This document shows, piece by piece, positions 33,701-39,387 of a DNA stretch of 39,387 nt. The notes beneath the pieces are model-generated. The model saw nothing but the letters and a program-made list of their open reading frames with translations, was not told the DNA's origin and made no database searches. Source of the stretch: a bacterium (lineage in GTDB: Bacteria; Bdellovibrionota_C; UBA2361; RFPC01); NCBI GenBank assembly GCA_030431715.1, contig JAUIIO010000013.1, positions 1 to 39,387 of the forward strand, read 5' to 3'. Within the stretch, counting starts at the first letter, position 1. Each line of letters opens with the position of its first letter. Position numbers and translations under genes: made by a program.

Positions 33701-34872
33701 AGAGAGTACTTGGCTCAGGAACTGCAAATATGTTACCGCCTTTACAGGAGTTTTTCCGTATGAAATTCCCTCCAAAAGAGGGGCAGACCAAGTCAGATGG
33801 TGAAGACATTATGGTGATCACGTTCTGTCTGATTGCTGGTGAACAGGGGCTTCAGGCTGCAATAACGAGCACATTTTATATGCTTTCTGGACAGGGTGGT
33901 GAGTTCTTTTGTAAACCTGAAGATACAGATGCGGTACCGGTAAACAGAGCACAGCAGATAGATCGCAGATATAAACAATACTACGATTCTGCCATGAATC
34001 TGCAGACAACTATCCGTTCTGGAACACTCAAAACCTTTCGTTTAGAAGAAGGTCTGGGTTGGGAGCGCGAAGCGAACGATATGGCCCTTCATTTCCTGAC
34101 CCGTGTTTTTAGAAAGAGAGGAGTCCCCCCTGAAGTCAAACGTATCGTTGAAGCCGCGTGCGTTGATCTGGTGCTCTATCCTTGGACGCAGGAGGATATC
34201 AAACAGAAAGAAGCTGATGACGTGCAGCGAGTAGAGAATGATGAGCAGGATGACGAATGGATGAATCAAACTCTTGCAGAGATCGGATCTCTTAAGGAGC
34301 CACACGATCAGAAAAGAGCAGAAGAAGTAAAAAAACGGATGAAGACAGTAGTAAAACCTCTTTCATTTACGCAGTATGCAATTCTGAGAGGCGCTCTGGA
34401 GTACGTTGAAGAGGCACCGGCTATTACCCCGGAGCAGGCAGCGTCAGATGATATAAGGAAGCGGTTGGTGGGTCATCATGATGCCAGAACACTCTCTCTC
34501 TTCTCGTATTGGTATGCACGAAGAATTGTAGTTTCACTCGATCGCATTCAATCAGCTCACGATGAGACGGTACTTAAGACGCTTGAAAAGCTCAATAACA
34601 CGATAGACAAGAGGTTTGTTGTAACTGAGCCGAACTCAAGCGACTCAATCAGGGTACAAGCAGTGATAGAGGAGGCGATAACAAAAATAAGAGGCAGAAT
34701 GGGCCTTGAAACCGTTTCCCCATATGCACAGGCTGCCCTGCCAAAACGTCCCTCTCATTTCGCTCTACCCTCTGAACGTATTGAGAGACCTGAGCTACTT
34801 GAAAGCAATAGTAGCAGCGGCGATGTTTATGATCCTGAAGTCGACGAAGATGACGATAGGCTTATACAGTAA
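30775..34872 (+). CDS. Giant helical/coiled-coil protein of unknown function, 1365 aa
   Basis: A 1365-aa soluble protein, the largest here and not recognised. Residues ~80-620 are helical, with paired hydrophobic helices that could form a repeat solenoid. Residues ~640-705 and ~722-830 are two coiled coils (for example VAGIDRERRELERQNNQIEQ). A linker SWGEYLGVAKAPDGQ separates them. Residues ~900-1300 are helical again, and the last ~40 are acidic. I see no Walker motif, metal site, signal peptide or membrane segment. AT-rich start context with a sigma-70-type promoter 71 bases upstream and a weak RBS. It may be a scaffold or structural protein linked to the NUDIX/310-aa genes. No function is claimed. 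Confidence 0.72.
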   Translation: MIENEGPYSEQDGSDKGIRNSDGSEQNFELIRPEDIKGDTPLSASLRRFAVQSRDAKQATRSSEIQLPTIIHDKFLQGTMSGGPGLIKSILKDQSVINALVETEVFSDKKEIAEVLKQVVFGDADSDTVKNTRQLADTVDAAHLNSPVRAVIAEFLLQHRVNSKQHMALADEILRVKDPDLADNLERLLSNNSDIQEQAFHWLFERMVTCAEQAMLNPENQATPLVYARIIFKQVNKVLSDTDHEQWMGLQTHIIMRFAERMSLEHHRDDKPLLSALLAFEPELSRDLILAADKNFARLSPQFNLREEKESETLAKSLKPYGGFESYAQGIETILSFGAMVWPDWTYNYLEPKLDRAPALLRAQYVSILKYAIHDFNDDGSCNGFHSDRLNRCLNEILELSSERYAFLLSRLNGVLDHAPQATSSFLICDAAVEQLSLEDNGCSLYTVLPDDKRSFYADFLLRQSTRGPLTGGRERVLPFMMFEIEQDENTGIQSRILFSDYFNKDLLDVLTDSQAKQLRARWIEDNITFFTNDLLQQKVITIMNHFGIASVDEAFDAYEMLRKTNYQKALGALTISSHAAEVLDARGISGELEIYNRVVGVISDTARELSISKQEQIAYYDDLRKRLGNAHKLLEGSEEQYAAVANTAAALNEKVAGIDRERRELERQNNQIEQNKRNEAIQKEEDAGAIKELKEQIRARSWGEYLGVAKAPDGQLPIGQLKANLSALRDQIAQSVAYRQEEKKTLAENKRRLKEMIPEMERAQADQVKMTEALDAVKDRQEKLKEIVTNAESSIEVTIEILKKDQSYAEDAHIALRRFLRSLSLSSEVAGSVDEKMRVTTAKVVDGEEKVREQQDGHLLVTELALASDPRFATQFSVMKSAGRLAHYIRHNQMARGIYLDEVKQELGFLSDLLEDGTLAPNSIHDPVLQLYVEGIRSGRFQLNTKEELARVATSMDVARRNHDKLTENVTKQVERVLGSGTANMLPPLQEFFRMKFPPKEGQTKSDGEDIMVITFCLIAGEQGLQAAITSTFYMLSGQGGEFFCKPEDTDAVPVNRAQQIDRRYKQYYDSAMNLQTTIRSGTLKTFRLEEGLGWEREANDMALHFLTRVFRKRGVPPEVKRIVEAACVDLVLYPWTQEDIKQKEADDVQRVENDEQDDEWMNQTLAEIGSLKEPHDQKRAEEVKKRMKTVVKPLSFTQYAILRGALEYVEEAPAITPEQAASDDIRKRLVGHHDARTLSLFSYWYARRIVVSLDRIQSAHDETVLKTLEKLNNTIDKRFVVTEPNSSDSIRVQAVIEEAITKIRGRMGLETVSPYAQAALPKRPSHFALPSERIERPELLESNSSSGDVYDPEVDEDDDRLIQ

Positions 34873-35115
34873 TGAGCTCAAAACTGCTCATCCCGTGACC
34901 CTACTTCGCTAACTTGTCCCCCATAGTTTTAACGACGGGGGAAAGCTACGAAGGGTTCATTATCCTTGGCGATCCCGTCTATCAGACGGGCTTACCAAGG
35001 AAATGAATTGGGCTTCGAAAGATTGCCCCGTTGGGTCAATCGCAGATTTACTCTGTTGTTGGTTCAAATCTGCTCAGCCCTCTGAAGTTCTAATTCAAAA
35101 GTAAACAGAAAAGTA
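34873..35115. other. Hairpin-rich gap before tRNA-Pro
   Basis: No gene seen. It holds a two-part hairpin at 34956-35007 (outer stem CCTTGG/CCAAGG, inner stem CCCGTCT/AGACGGG), a small hairpin near 35021-35041, a segment (34913-34953) inverted in relation to 35433-35478, and an inverted copy of the tRNA-Pro T-arm at 35062-35080. Confidence 0.6.
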
Positions 35116-35136
35116 TCGGGCTGAGCAGATTTGAAC
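35062..35136. repeat. 19-bp inverted repeat of the tRNA-Pro T-arm
   Basis: Bases 35062-35080 are the exact reverse complement of 35118-35136, which is the T-arm and part of the 3' acceptor strand of tRNA-Pro. The copy is downstream of the tRNA in its direction of transcription, so the transcript could fold back on the tRNA 3' end. Confidence 0.85.
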
Positions 35137-35189
35137 TGCCGACCTCTCGCACCCCAAGCGAACGCGCTACCAGTCTGCGCCACAGCCCG
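35116..35189 (-). tRNA. tRNA-Pro(GGG)
   Basis: 74 bases on the minus strand. Acceptor CGGGCTG pairs with CAGCCCG and is followed by A. D-arm GGCGCAG...; anticodon stem TTCGC/GCGAG with loop TTGGGGT gives anticodon GGG (Pro). T-arm contains GTTCAAATC. The 3' CCA is not encoded. A long hairpin (35192-35236) abuts its 5' end, and an inverted copy of its T-arm lies 36 bases beyond its 3' end. Confidence 0.92.
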
Positions 35190-35191
35190 AT

Positions 35192-35236
35192 GTTAATTTC
35201 GTAAGCTCACACAAAGTGTGAGATCGCGAAATTAAC
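35192..35236. repeat. Two-part hairpin abutting tRNA-Pro 5' end
   Basis: Outer stem GTTAATTTCG/CGAAATTAAC (10 bp), inner stem CTCACAC/GTGTGAG with loop AAA. A second hairpin, GTCCTCC...GGAGGAC (35239-35266) with the core CGAAGCCTTGGCGAA, follows. Confidence 0.75.
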
Positions 35237-35428
35237 GAGTCCTCCGAAGCCTTGGCGAAGGAGGACAACCCACTAAGCCAACCACTGCTTTGATCTGCAG
35301 ATCCAACCCCAAAGCATCTCTACAGACAATTCTAGGGCAAAGCCTCAGCCGCATAACCTATCAGATAATCAATTTCATTGGCAAATGTTTACATTGTTGG
35401 TTTAAATTACTAGACTTGTGGACCTGCT

Positions 35429-35487
35429 GTCCTCCTTCGCGTGAAGCTTCCCCCGTCGCCAAGGCTATGGGGGACATGTTGGAGGAC
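35429..35487. repeat. Two-part hairpin in the gap between the tRNAs
   Basis: Outer stem GTCCTCC (35429-35435)/GGAGGAC (35481-35487), inner stem with CCCCC/GGGGG. Most of it is an inverted copy of 34913-34953. From 35267 to 35428 I see no other feature. Confidence 0.65.
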
Positions 35488-35489
35488 TC

Positions 35490-35530
35490 GGTAATTTGGA
35501 GGTCTCGCTTTGCGAGCCTTCCAAATTACC
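35490..35530. repeat. Two-part hairpin abutting tRNA-Ala 5' end
   Basis: Outer stem GGTAATTTGGA/TCCAAATTACC (11 bp), inner stem CTCGC/GCGAG with loop TTT. It ends three bases before tRNA-Ala, mirroring the hairpin before tRNA-Pro. Confidence 0.75.
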
Positions 35531-35533
35531 TTC

Positions 35534-35606
35534 GGGCCCTTAGCTCAGCTGGGAGAGCGCAACACTGGCAGTGTTGAGGTCACCGGTTCGATCCCGGTAG
35601 GGTCCA
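35534..35606 (+). tRNA. tRNA-Ala(GGC)
   Basis: 73 bases. Acceptor GGGCCCT pairs with AGGGTCC (one G-T) followed by A. D-arm TAGCTCAGCTGGGAGAGC, anticodon stem CAACA/TGTTG with loop CTGGCAG gives anticodon GGC (Ala). T-arm is GGTTCGATCCC. CCA is not encoded. The last three bases are part of the stem of a following hairpin (35604-35641). Confidence 0.94.
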
Positions 35607-35674
35607 TTCTGCGTCGCTCGTAAGCGAGCTATGCAGAATGGAATTCTTCGAAGCCTTGGCGAAGTAGAATCCAT
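35592..35674 (+). repeat. 83-bp repeat copy A, starting in tRNA-Ala 3' end
   Basis: This matches 35790-35872 with one mismatch. It begins inside the T-arm of tRNA-Ala and contains the hairpin CCATTCTGC/GCAGAATGG (35604-35641) plus the CGAAGCCTTGGCGAAG core. Confidence 0.9.
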
Positions 35675-35731
35675 TTCTCCGCTCGGCGCTGTGCCCACGC
35701 TCGTTGTACTCGCTTGATCTTATTGCTAAAG

Positions 35732-35805
35732 GGGATCGAACCGGTAGAAACAATACTGCTTCGAGGCGATTCACGTTAAGTGAATCGGGTCCCGGTAGGG
35801 TCCAT
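35732..35805 (+). repeat. tRNA-Ala-derived repeat R2, copy 1
   Basis: 74 bp, about 93% like copy 2. It starts with GGGATCGAACCGGT, the reverse complement of the tRNA-Ala T-arm, then a hairpin GATTCAC/GTGAATC, then the direct tRNA-Ala 3' end GGTCCCGGTAGGGTCCA. Confidence 0.85.
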
Positions 35806-35872
35806 TCTGCGTCGCTCGTAAGCGAGCTATGCAGAATGGAATTCTTCGAAGCCTCGGCGAAGTAGAATCCAT
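35790..35872 (+). repeat. 83-bp repeat copy B
   Basis: Second copy of the 83-bp unit, 198 bp downstream of copy A, with one mismatch (CCTCGG for CCTTGG). It begins at the truncated tRNA-Ala 3' end of R2 copy 1, so tRNA ends and repeats are stitched together. Confidence 0.9.
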
Positions 35873-35965
35873 ATTTTCCGCTTCCTCCTTCGTTAAAACT
35901 ACGGCGGGACACGCGGCGCTCGGCCCCTTTCTTCCGACCACCCTCCCCATTTGTATATCTTTGGA

Positions 35966-36039
35966 GGGATCGAACCGGTTGAGACAATACTGCTTCGAGG
36001 TGATTCACGCTGAGTGAATCGGGTCCCGGTAGGGTCCAT
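35966..36039 (+). repeat. tRNA-Ala-derived repeat R2, copy 2
   Basis: Second 74-bp copy, 234 bp after the first; differences are compensatory in the hairpin loop (GTTAA versus GCTGA). The 35580-36131 minus-strand frame runs through these units and has internal repeats for that reason; I do not call it a gene. From 36040 to 36197 nothing else is seen. Confidence 0.85.
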
Positions 36040-36197
36040 ACTTCGCCCTTTTGGGCTACGTACGGCAAGCTATATTGGTAATGCGCTGAGACCGAAGGTC
36101 TAACGACGAAGTCATCTCCGGCACAAACCACAAGATTCGATCAAAAGAACAGTCCAACTTCCAATCAGCCAACTAAAAAAGTTTATAATACTTCTAT

Positions 36198-36839
36198 TCA
36201 AGCCTCACTTTTCCTTCTTCGTCTTTCAATATGTCTGAGCATTTCCTGCTCCGGGACATGCACGTGTTCTTGCCAGAGCGGCTCTTCTTTCTTGAAGAGA
36301 GTAGCTTTTATTACATAGTGATATCGGGGCACATAATGGTGATCGCCTTTGAGTTCTCGGTGTATCTCAATGATTGCACCACTTGATTTTAGATAGCTGA
36401 GTATAAATTGCGGTGAATGTTTGGGGGAAATGATATGCTCCTGATAGCGATCGCTCCACCTCATATTATATTTCTTATCGCGCTCAGCCATCCATTCAGG
36501 ATCCGCCGTATGCCCAACCATATCTGTATAGTTATAGATTTCTTCCTTTATGGGATGATAGTACTTGTATACCCTTAGAAGGTCTTCGACCGCTAATGTA
36601 GCAGTTGCCCGTTCCTTGTCTTTTATAAAAAACGTACTGAATGCTTTGTCAGAATATTCTTTAGGGGGAGATAAAATTCGAAGTCTCCTGTCATATCCTC
36701 CTACCCACTGGCAGATAATTGATTCAAGTGGACAAAGTCTATCGAGTTTGCTCAAAACGGGAAGGTCAAAATTGCAGTTTCTTTCTTCCCATGATGTGAG
36801 GCCCCGGGGCCGTTGCTGACAAATAATTTGCAGGGTCAT
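36198..36839 (-). CDS. Hypothetical protein, 213 aa
   Basis: Not recognised. It is soluble and rich in His, Tyr and Trp in its C-terminal half (GDHHYVPRYHYVIKATLF, EHVHVPEQEMLRHIERRRRK). The N-terminus contains two Cys (NCNFDLPVLSKLDRLCPLES). No signal peptide. It is divergent from the AAA_14 ATPase gene, with a perfect 20-bp hairpin in the 176-bp gap. The two could form a pair, but no shared family is known to me. Confidence 0.6.
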   Translation of the reverse strand: MTLQIICQQRPRGLTSWEERNCNFDLPVLSKLDRLCPLESIICQWVGGYDRRLRILSPPKEYSDKAFSTFFIKDKERATATLAVEDLLRVYKYYHPIKEEIYNYTDMVGHTADPEWMAERDKKYNMRWSDRYQEHIISPKHSPQFILSYLKSSGAIIEIHRELKGDHHYVPRYHYVIKATLFKKEEPLWQEHVHVPEQEMLRHIERRRRKSEA

Positions 36840-36948
36840 GTTAAGGTCCTTTTGATGTTACAAACCTCTATCGATCAGGCCCCCCTTATAGTTGCTCAAA
36901 TACATTGGCACTCCATGGTGATACCCGGGGACGCAGGCCCATATCTAG

Positions 36949-36995
36949 AAAAGGCCCCATATTTAGATAATAAAATCTAAATATGGGGCCTTTTT
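36949..36995. terminator. Perfect 20-bp stem hairpin in a divergent gap
   Basis: Arms 36949-36968 and 36975-36994 are exact complements with loop AATAAA; the A-run at one end and T-run at the other make it a bidirectional terminator-like structure. It lies 21 bases before the ATPase start, where a terminator would block read-through from upstream or act as an RNA structure in the leader. Confidence 0.75.
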
Positions 36996-37015
36996 GGGTT
37001 GTATATATCTAATTT

Positions 37016-38428
37016 ATGGGCCATTATTGGAGAATGGACCGTATTGCACTAGATTCCCTATCAAGCTGGGCTGATAGCAAACAATCAAAACCTCTTATAT
37101 TACGGGGTGCTCGCCAGGTAGGGAAATCTACACTGGTACGTATGCTAGCCCAACAGAAGAACCTCGATCTCCTTGAGGTTAATCTTGAAAAGAAAACCGT
37201 GCACGAATTCGAGGATGAAGATGACTTTGATATCGAGAAAGTCATAAAAGAAATTGAACTCATAACGAGAAAGAAGTGTACCGAAAATGCACTTATCTTT
37301 ATTGATGAGATTCAGGCCCAACCAAAAGCACTCAATGCGCTGCGCTACTTTTACGAAGACAGGCCGGGAACGAGAGTAATTGCCGCGGGCTCTCTTCTGG
37401 AAACCGTTCTACACAAAGAGAATTACCGTATGCCAGTAGGGCGAGTAGAATACTACTATCTCGGGCCAATGACCTTTCCGGAATTCTTAATGGCTCAGGG
37501 AGAAGATCTGCTGCTCGAAAGGTTAGAAAAATTAACATTATATTCTCCCCCGGATAAAACGCTTCACAACCAGGCAGTGCAAAAACTTAAAGAGTATTAC
37601 TTCGTCGGGGGAATGCCGGAAGTAGTAGCCAGTTTTATCAATAATCATGACTATCAGGAAGTGCGCGATATTCAGAATTCGCTCATTCAAACGTATCGTG
37701 ATGATATTCCCCGATATGCCTATGGGGCTGAGCAAAGTAATACTGCGGCGGTCTTTGAATATGCCAGTGCGCATCTTGGAGAGAAAGTTGTTTATTCCCA
37801 TGTTGCCAGGAAAAACTCAGCGTATATAAAAAAAGCAATTGAGCTTCTTTCAAAGGCAAATGTTGTTCACCGAGCCTGCCATAATACCTGCTCCGGGCTT
37901 CCTCTCCGTGCCGGGAGGAACTGTGATATATTGAAGTTATATCTGCTTGATATTGGAATTTATAACGCCATGCTTGATACTGAATGGAGTGATATCTTTC
38001 AACTTGAGCCAAAAGAACTGATGACGAAAGGCAAAATGGCAGAACAGTTTGTGGCACAGCATCTGATCTTTCGACATCCGAAAAAGGAGATTTCTGAACT
38101 TTCTTATTGGCTTCGTGATCGAAAAATGGGCGCTGCAGAGGTCGATTTTATCATTTCAGAGGGCAGCACACTTTATCCTCTTGAGGTGAAGTCCGGCGCA
38201 AGCGGCAAAATGCGTTCTCTCTGGCAACTCCTGGCGAATAAGCCCAAGTTCAAAACGGCACTCCGTTTGGACCTTTCACAACGTAAGAACTCTGTCACAT
38301 CTGAACATCATAAAGTAACAACCAGCAAGGGGGTCGTGTCGGTGAGTGCTGAGCTTATCGGCTTGCCTCTATATGCAGTCCATCGTCTAGGTGACTTTCT
38401 ATTAGAATATTCAGATAAAAAACAGTGA
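37016..38428 (+). CDS. AAA_14/DUF4143-type ATPase
   Basis: A 470-aa protein of the AAA_14 + DUF4143 family. Walker A is GARQVGKST (residues ~31-39), Walker B NALIFIDEIQ (~91-100), and sensor-like VIAAGSLLE follows. The C-terminal ~200 residues show the DUF4143 pattern, ending with LSYWLRDRK..AEVDFIISE and LYPLEVKSG, a PD-(D/E)xK-like nuclease motif (D, E-x-K). Such proteins are common accessory ATPases with poorly known function. ATG at 37016 has no good RBS; ATG at 37034 is an alternative. A short frame overlaps its stop (TGATG). Confidence 0.88.
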   Translation: MGHYWRMDRIALDSLSSWADSKQSKPLILRGARQVGKSTLVRMLAQQKNLDLLEVNLEKKTVHEFEDEDDFDIEKVIKEIELITRKKCTENALIFIDEIQAQPKALNALRYFYEDRPGTRVIAAGSLLETVLHKENYRMPVGRVEYYYLGPMTFPEFLMAQGEDLLLERLEKLTLYSPPDKTLHNQAVQKLKEYYFVGGMPEVVASFINNHDYQEVRDIQNSLIQTYRDDIPRYAYGAEQSNTAAVFEYASAHLGEKVVYSHVARKNSAYIKKAIELLSKANVVHRACHNTCSGLPLRAGRNCDILKLYLLDIGIYNAMLDTEWSDIFQLEPKELMTKGKMAEQFVAQHLIFRHPKKEISELSYWLRDRKMGAAEVDFIISEGSTLYPLEVKSGASGKMRSLWQLLANKPKFKTALRLDLSQRKNSVTSEHHKVTTSKGVVSVSAELIGLPLYAVHRLGDFLLEYSDKKQ

Positions 38429-38604
38429 TGCGTCCACTTCCGAGCTTTAGTGTAAATAATAAGAAATCTATAAAGATAGAGTCAGCAGAAAAAGAGTTAC
38501 ACGGGCTGGCTCAGCAATCAAAGATCCCGGATCCGAGGGCCTGCAAACCTCAGAAGGGTTATAGGTCAGAAGCCGGTACGAACGTGGGGAGAGACACTAT
38601 TTGA
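38428..38604 (+). CDS. Possible small protein, 58 aa
   Basis: A frame of 58 codons whose ATG overlaps the ATPase stop (TGATG), an arrangement typical of translational coupling. It is basic (NNKKSIKIES, ACKPQKGYRSE) with no domain I recognise. No separate RBS is clear. It could be chance; coding is uncertain. Confidence 0.35.
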   Translation: MRPLPSFSVNNKKSIKIESAEKELHGLAQQSKIPDPRACKPQKGYRSEAGTNVGRDTI

Positions 38605-38860
38605 GCCTGTGTAAATTATTTTGTTCGAAAAACCTCGAACCGCACCGGACGCCACGCGGCGTCACGGCAACGCACTCTTGCGTCCAGAGTTTAATTTTTT
38701 ACAAAAGAAGCTGGTACCTGTTTACCAGAGACTGATACTTAGGTGATCCGGGCATACATCTTTTCCTTTGAGAACACTTTGTATTTCGTGCTTCTTGGAT
38801 GGAAGTTGCTAGATCCGAGAAAAAAAGTAGCCTCGTACCTGTTGGAAAGCTTATTATTTT
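38605..38860. other. Gap between the ATPase and the FG-GAP flagellin
   Basis: No gene seen. It contains a small hairpin, GACGCC/GGCGTC near 38648-38663, and another, CTGGTA/TACCAG near 38710-38728; neither has a T-run. No clear terminator for the minus-strand flagellin is visible. Confidence 0.5.
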
Positions 38861-39387
38861 TTAATTGCCGAGTAACTGGAGCACTAGCTGCGGCTGCAGA
38901 TTTGCCTGGCTGAGCACGGCGCTGGCTGCCTGTTGTAAGATTTGCAGTCTGTTTAAATTCGCCGATTCCTGAGCTATGTCGGCATCACGTATGCGGCTCT
39001 CAGCTGCTTTAAAGTTCTCAGCAGATACCTGTAGCACCCTTCCAGCAACTTCTATGCGTGATTGGAACGCTCCAAGTTCTCCTCTCTGCTTTGAGAGTTG
39101 ATCAAGCTTTTGAGTAAATTGTGAGAGTGCCTGTTTCGCGTCGGCTATTGTTGTGAGAGAGAATTCAAGGAGTGGGGCTACGCCATCGTTTGTATGAGCT
39201 AAAAATATATCAAAATTATTGTCGACATTATTAACTAAACCGAGATCCAGAACACCGTCATTATTAAGATCAGAAGTAATGATTCTTTGAGAATTTGCCC
39301 CCGTAGTATAAACTTCTAAAAGATCGAAGGACCCATCTCCATTTCCAATATAAGTGTTAAAACTATTGCCAAAATTTGCAGCACCTA
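38861..39387 (-). CDS. Flagellin with FG-GAP/VCBS repeats, 3' part
   Basis: Read on the minus strand, the frame is open at the right edge and stops at 38861. The visible 174 residues begin with FG-GAP-type strands (GNGDGSFDLLE, then TSDLNNDGVLDLGL with a calcium-type Asp loop). A short link (PLLEFSL) follows, then a flagellin C-terminal domain: LSKQRGELGAFQSRIE, AESRIRDADIAQESANLNR, QQAASAVLSQANLQPQLVLQLLG. The PILEFSL/PLLEFSL junction is shared with the gene at the left edge, so the two are paralogues. The N-terminal domain is outside the window, and export and display are inferred as for that gene. Confidence 0.83.
   Translation of the reverse strand, partial: GAANFGNSFNTYIGNGDGSFDLLEVYTTGANSQRIITSDLNNDGVLDLGLVNNVDNNFDIFLAHTNDGVAPLLEFSLTTIADAKQALSQFTQKLDQLSKQRGELGAFQSRIEVAGRVLQVSAENFKAAESRIRDADIAQESANLNRLQILQQAASAVLSQANLQPQLVLQLLGN

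Noticed and set aside
35290..35577. A 95-aa plus-strand frame ending in tRNA-Ala
   Set aside because: It covers hairpins and most of the tRNA gene, so it is not plausible coding sequence.
35580..36131. A 183-aa minus-strand frame across the tRNA repeats
   Set aside because: It runs antisense through the tRNA-Ala end and repeat units; its internal repeats merely reflect the DNA repeats and it has no domain features.
1..39387. CRISPR arrays, insertion sequences, integrase or transposase genes
   Set aside because: I looked for regular spacer-repeat arrays and for transposase or recombinase motifs and saw none. The repeats found are tandem duplications, hairpins or tRNA-derived units.
1..39387. 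Window as a closed circle joining the two FG-GAP flagellin halves
   Set aside because: The left piece is on the plus strand and the right piece on the minus strand, and both are 3' ends, so they cannot join into one gene.

Overview
The window looks like chromosomal or chromid-scale DNA of a flagellated Gram-negative bacterium with moderate GC. Evidence is several flagellin genes, sigma-54 promoters in front of flagellar genes, signal peptides, and housekeeping genes (trpS, folC, two tRNAs). A deep-branching delta-proteobacterial or Bdellovibrionota-like lineage is my guess only; no marker here fixes the taxon.

Layout. (1) 1-6159: the 3' end of a flagellin whose middle carries FG-GAP/VCBS repeats, a DUF4269 nucleotidyltransferase-like gene, a secreted papain-fold-like protein, a membrane-anchored peroxiredoxin-like protein with a small membrane partner, a hypothetical gene and an alpha/beta hydrolase. 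A 21-bp quasi-palindrome occurs three times here. (2) 6214-11324: a replication and partition block. parA-parB-folC run leftward, with two parS-like palindromes between parB and folC. A plasmid-type initiator (RepA/RPA family) runs rightward. The 537-bp gap between parA and repA holds eight short iterons about 22 bp apart. (3) 11360-17016: a large secreted Cys-rich protein, then a flagellar block: a lytic transglycosylase and two short flagellins, with a sigma-54-type promoter before each unit. A 205-bp tandem duplication with long hairpins separates the flagellins from convergent trpS. (4) 17017-25227: trpS, a GH13 glycosidase apparently split by a frameshift, a run of phosphodiesterase-type genes (RibK-like protein, EEP, PLD), an orphan flagellin C-terminus and a methyltransferase-like gene. 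(5) 25363-34872: a block of mostly unrecognised genes: a 717-aa protein with a possible acetyltransferase-like tail, a double-MarR regulator, a NUDIX protein, an acidic 310-aa protein and a 1365-aa helical/coiled-coil protein. (6) 34873-36197: tRNA-Pro(GGG) and tRNA-Ala(GGC) in about 1.3 kb of hairpins, direct repeats and inverted copies of tRNA T-arms. (7) 36198-39387: a hypothetical gene, an AAA_14/DUF4143 ATPase, and the 3' end of a second FG-GAP flagellin on the minus strand.

How it fits together. Three observations stand out. Flagellins at both window edges carry FG-GAP/VCBS beta-propeller-type repeats directly before the flagellin C-terminal domain, which suggests surface display on the filament. 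An iteron origin with a plasmid-type RepA sits beside parABS and folC, a setting usually seen at a chromosomal oriC. The tRNA region is an unusual repeat landscape. The double-MarR/NUDIX/310-aa/1365-aa locus is the best candidate for an undescribed system, but its function cannot be read from sequence alone.
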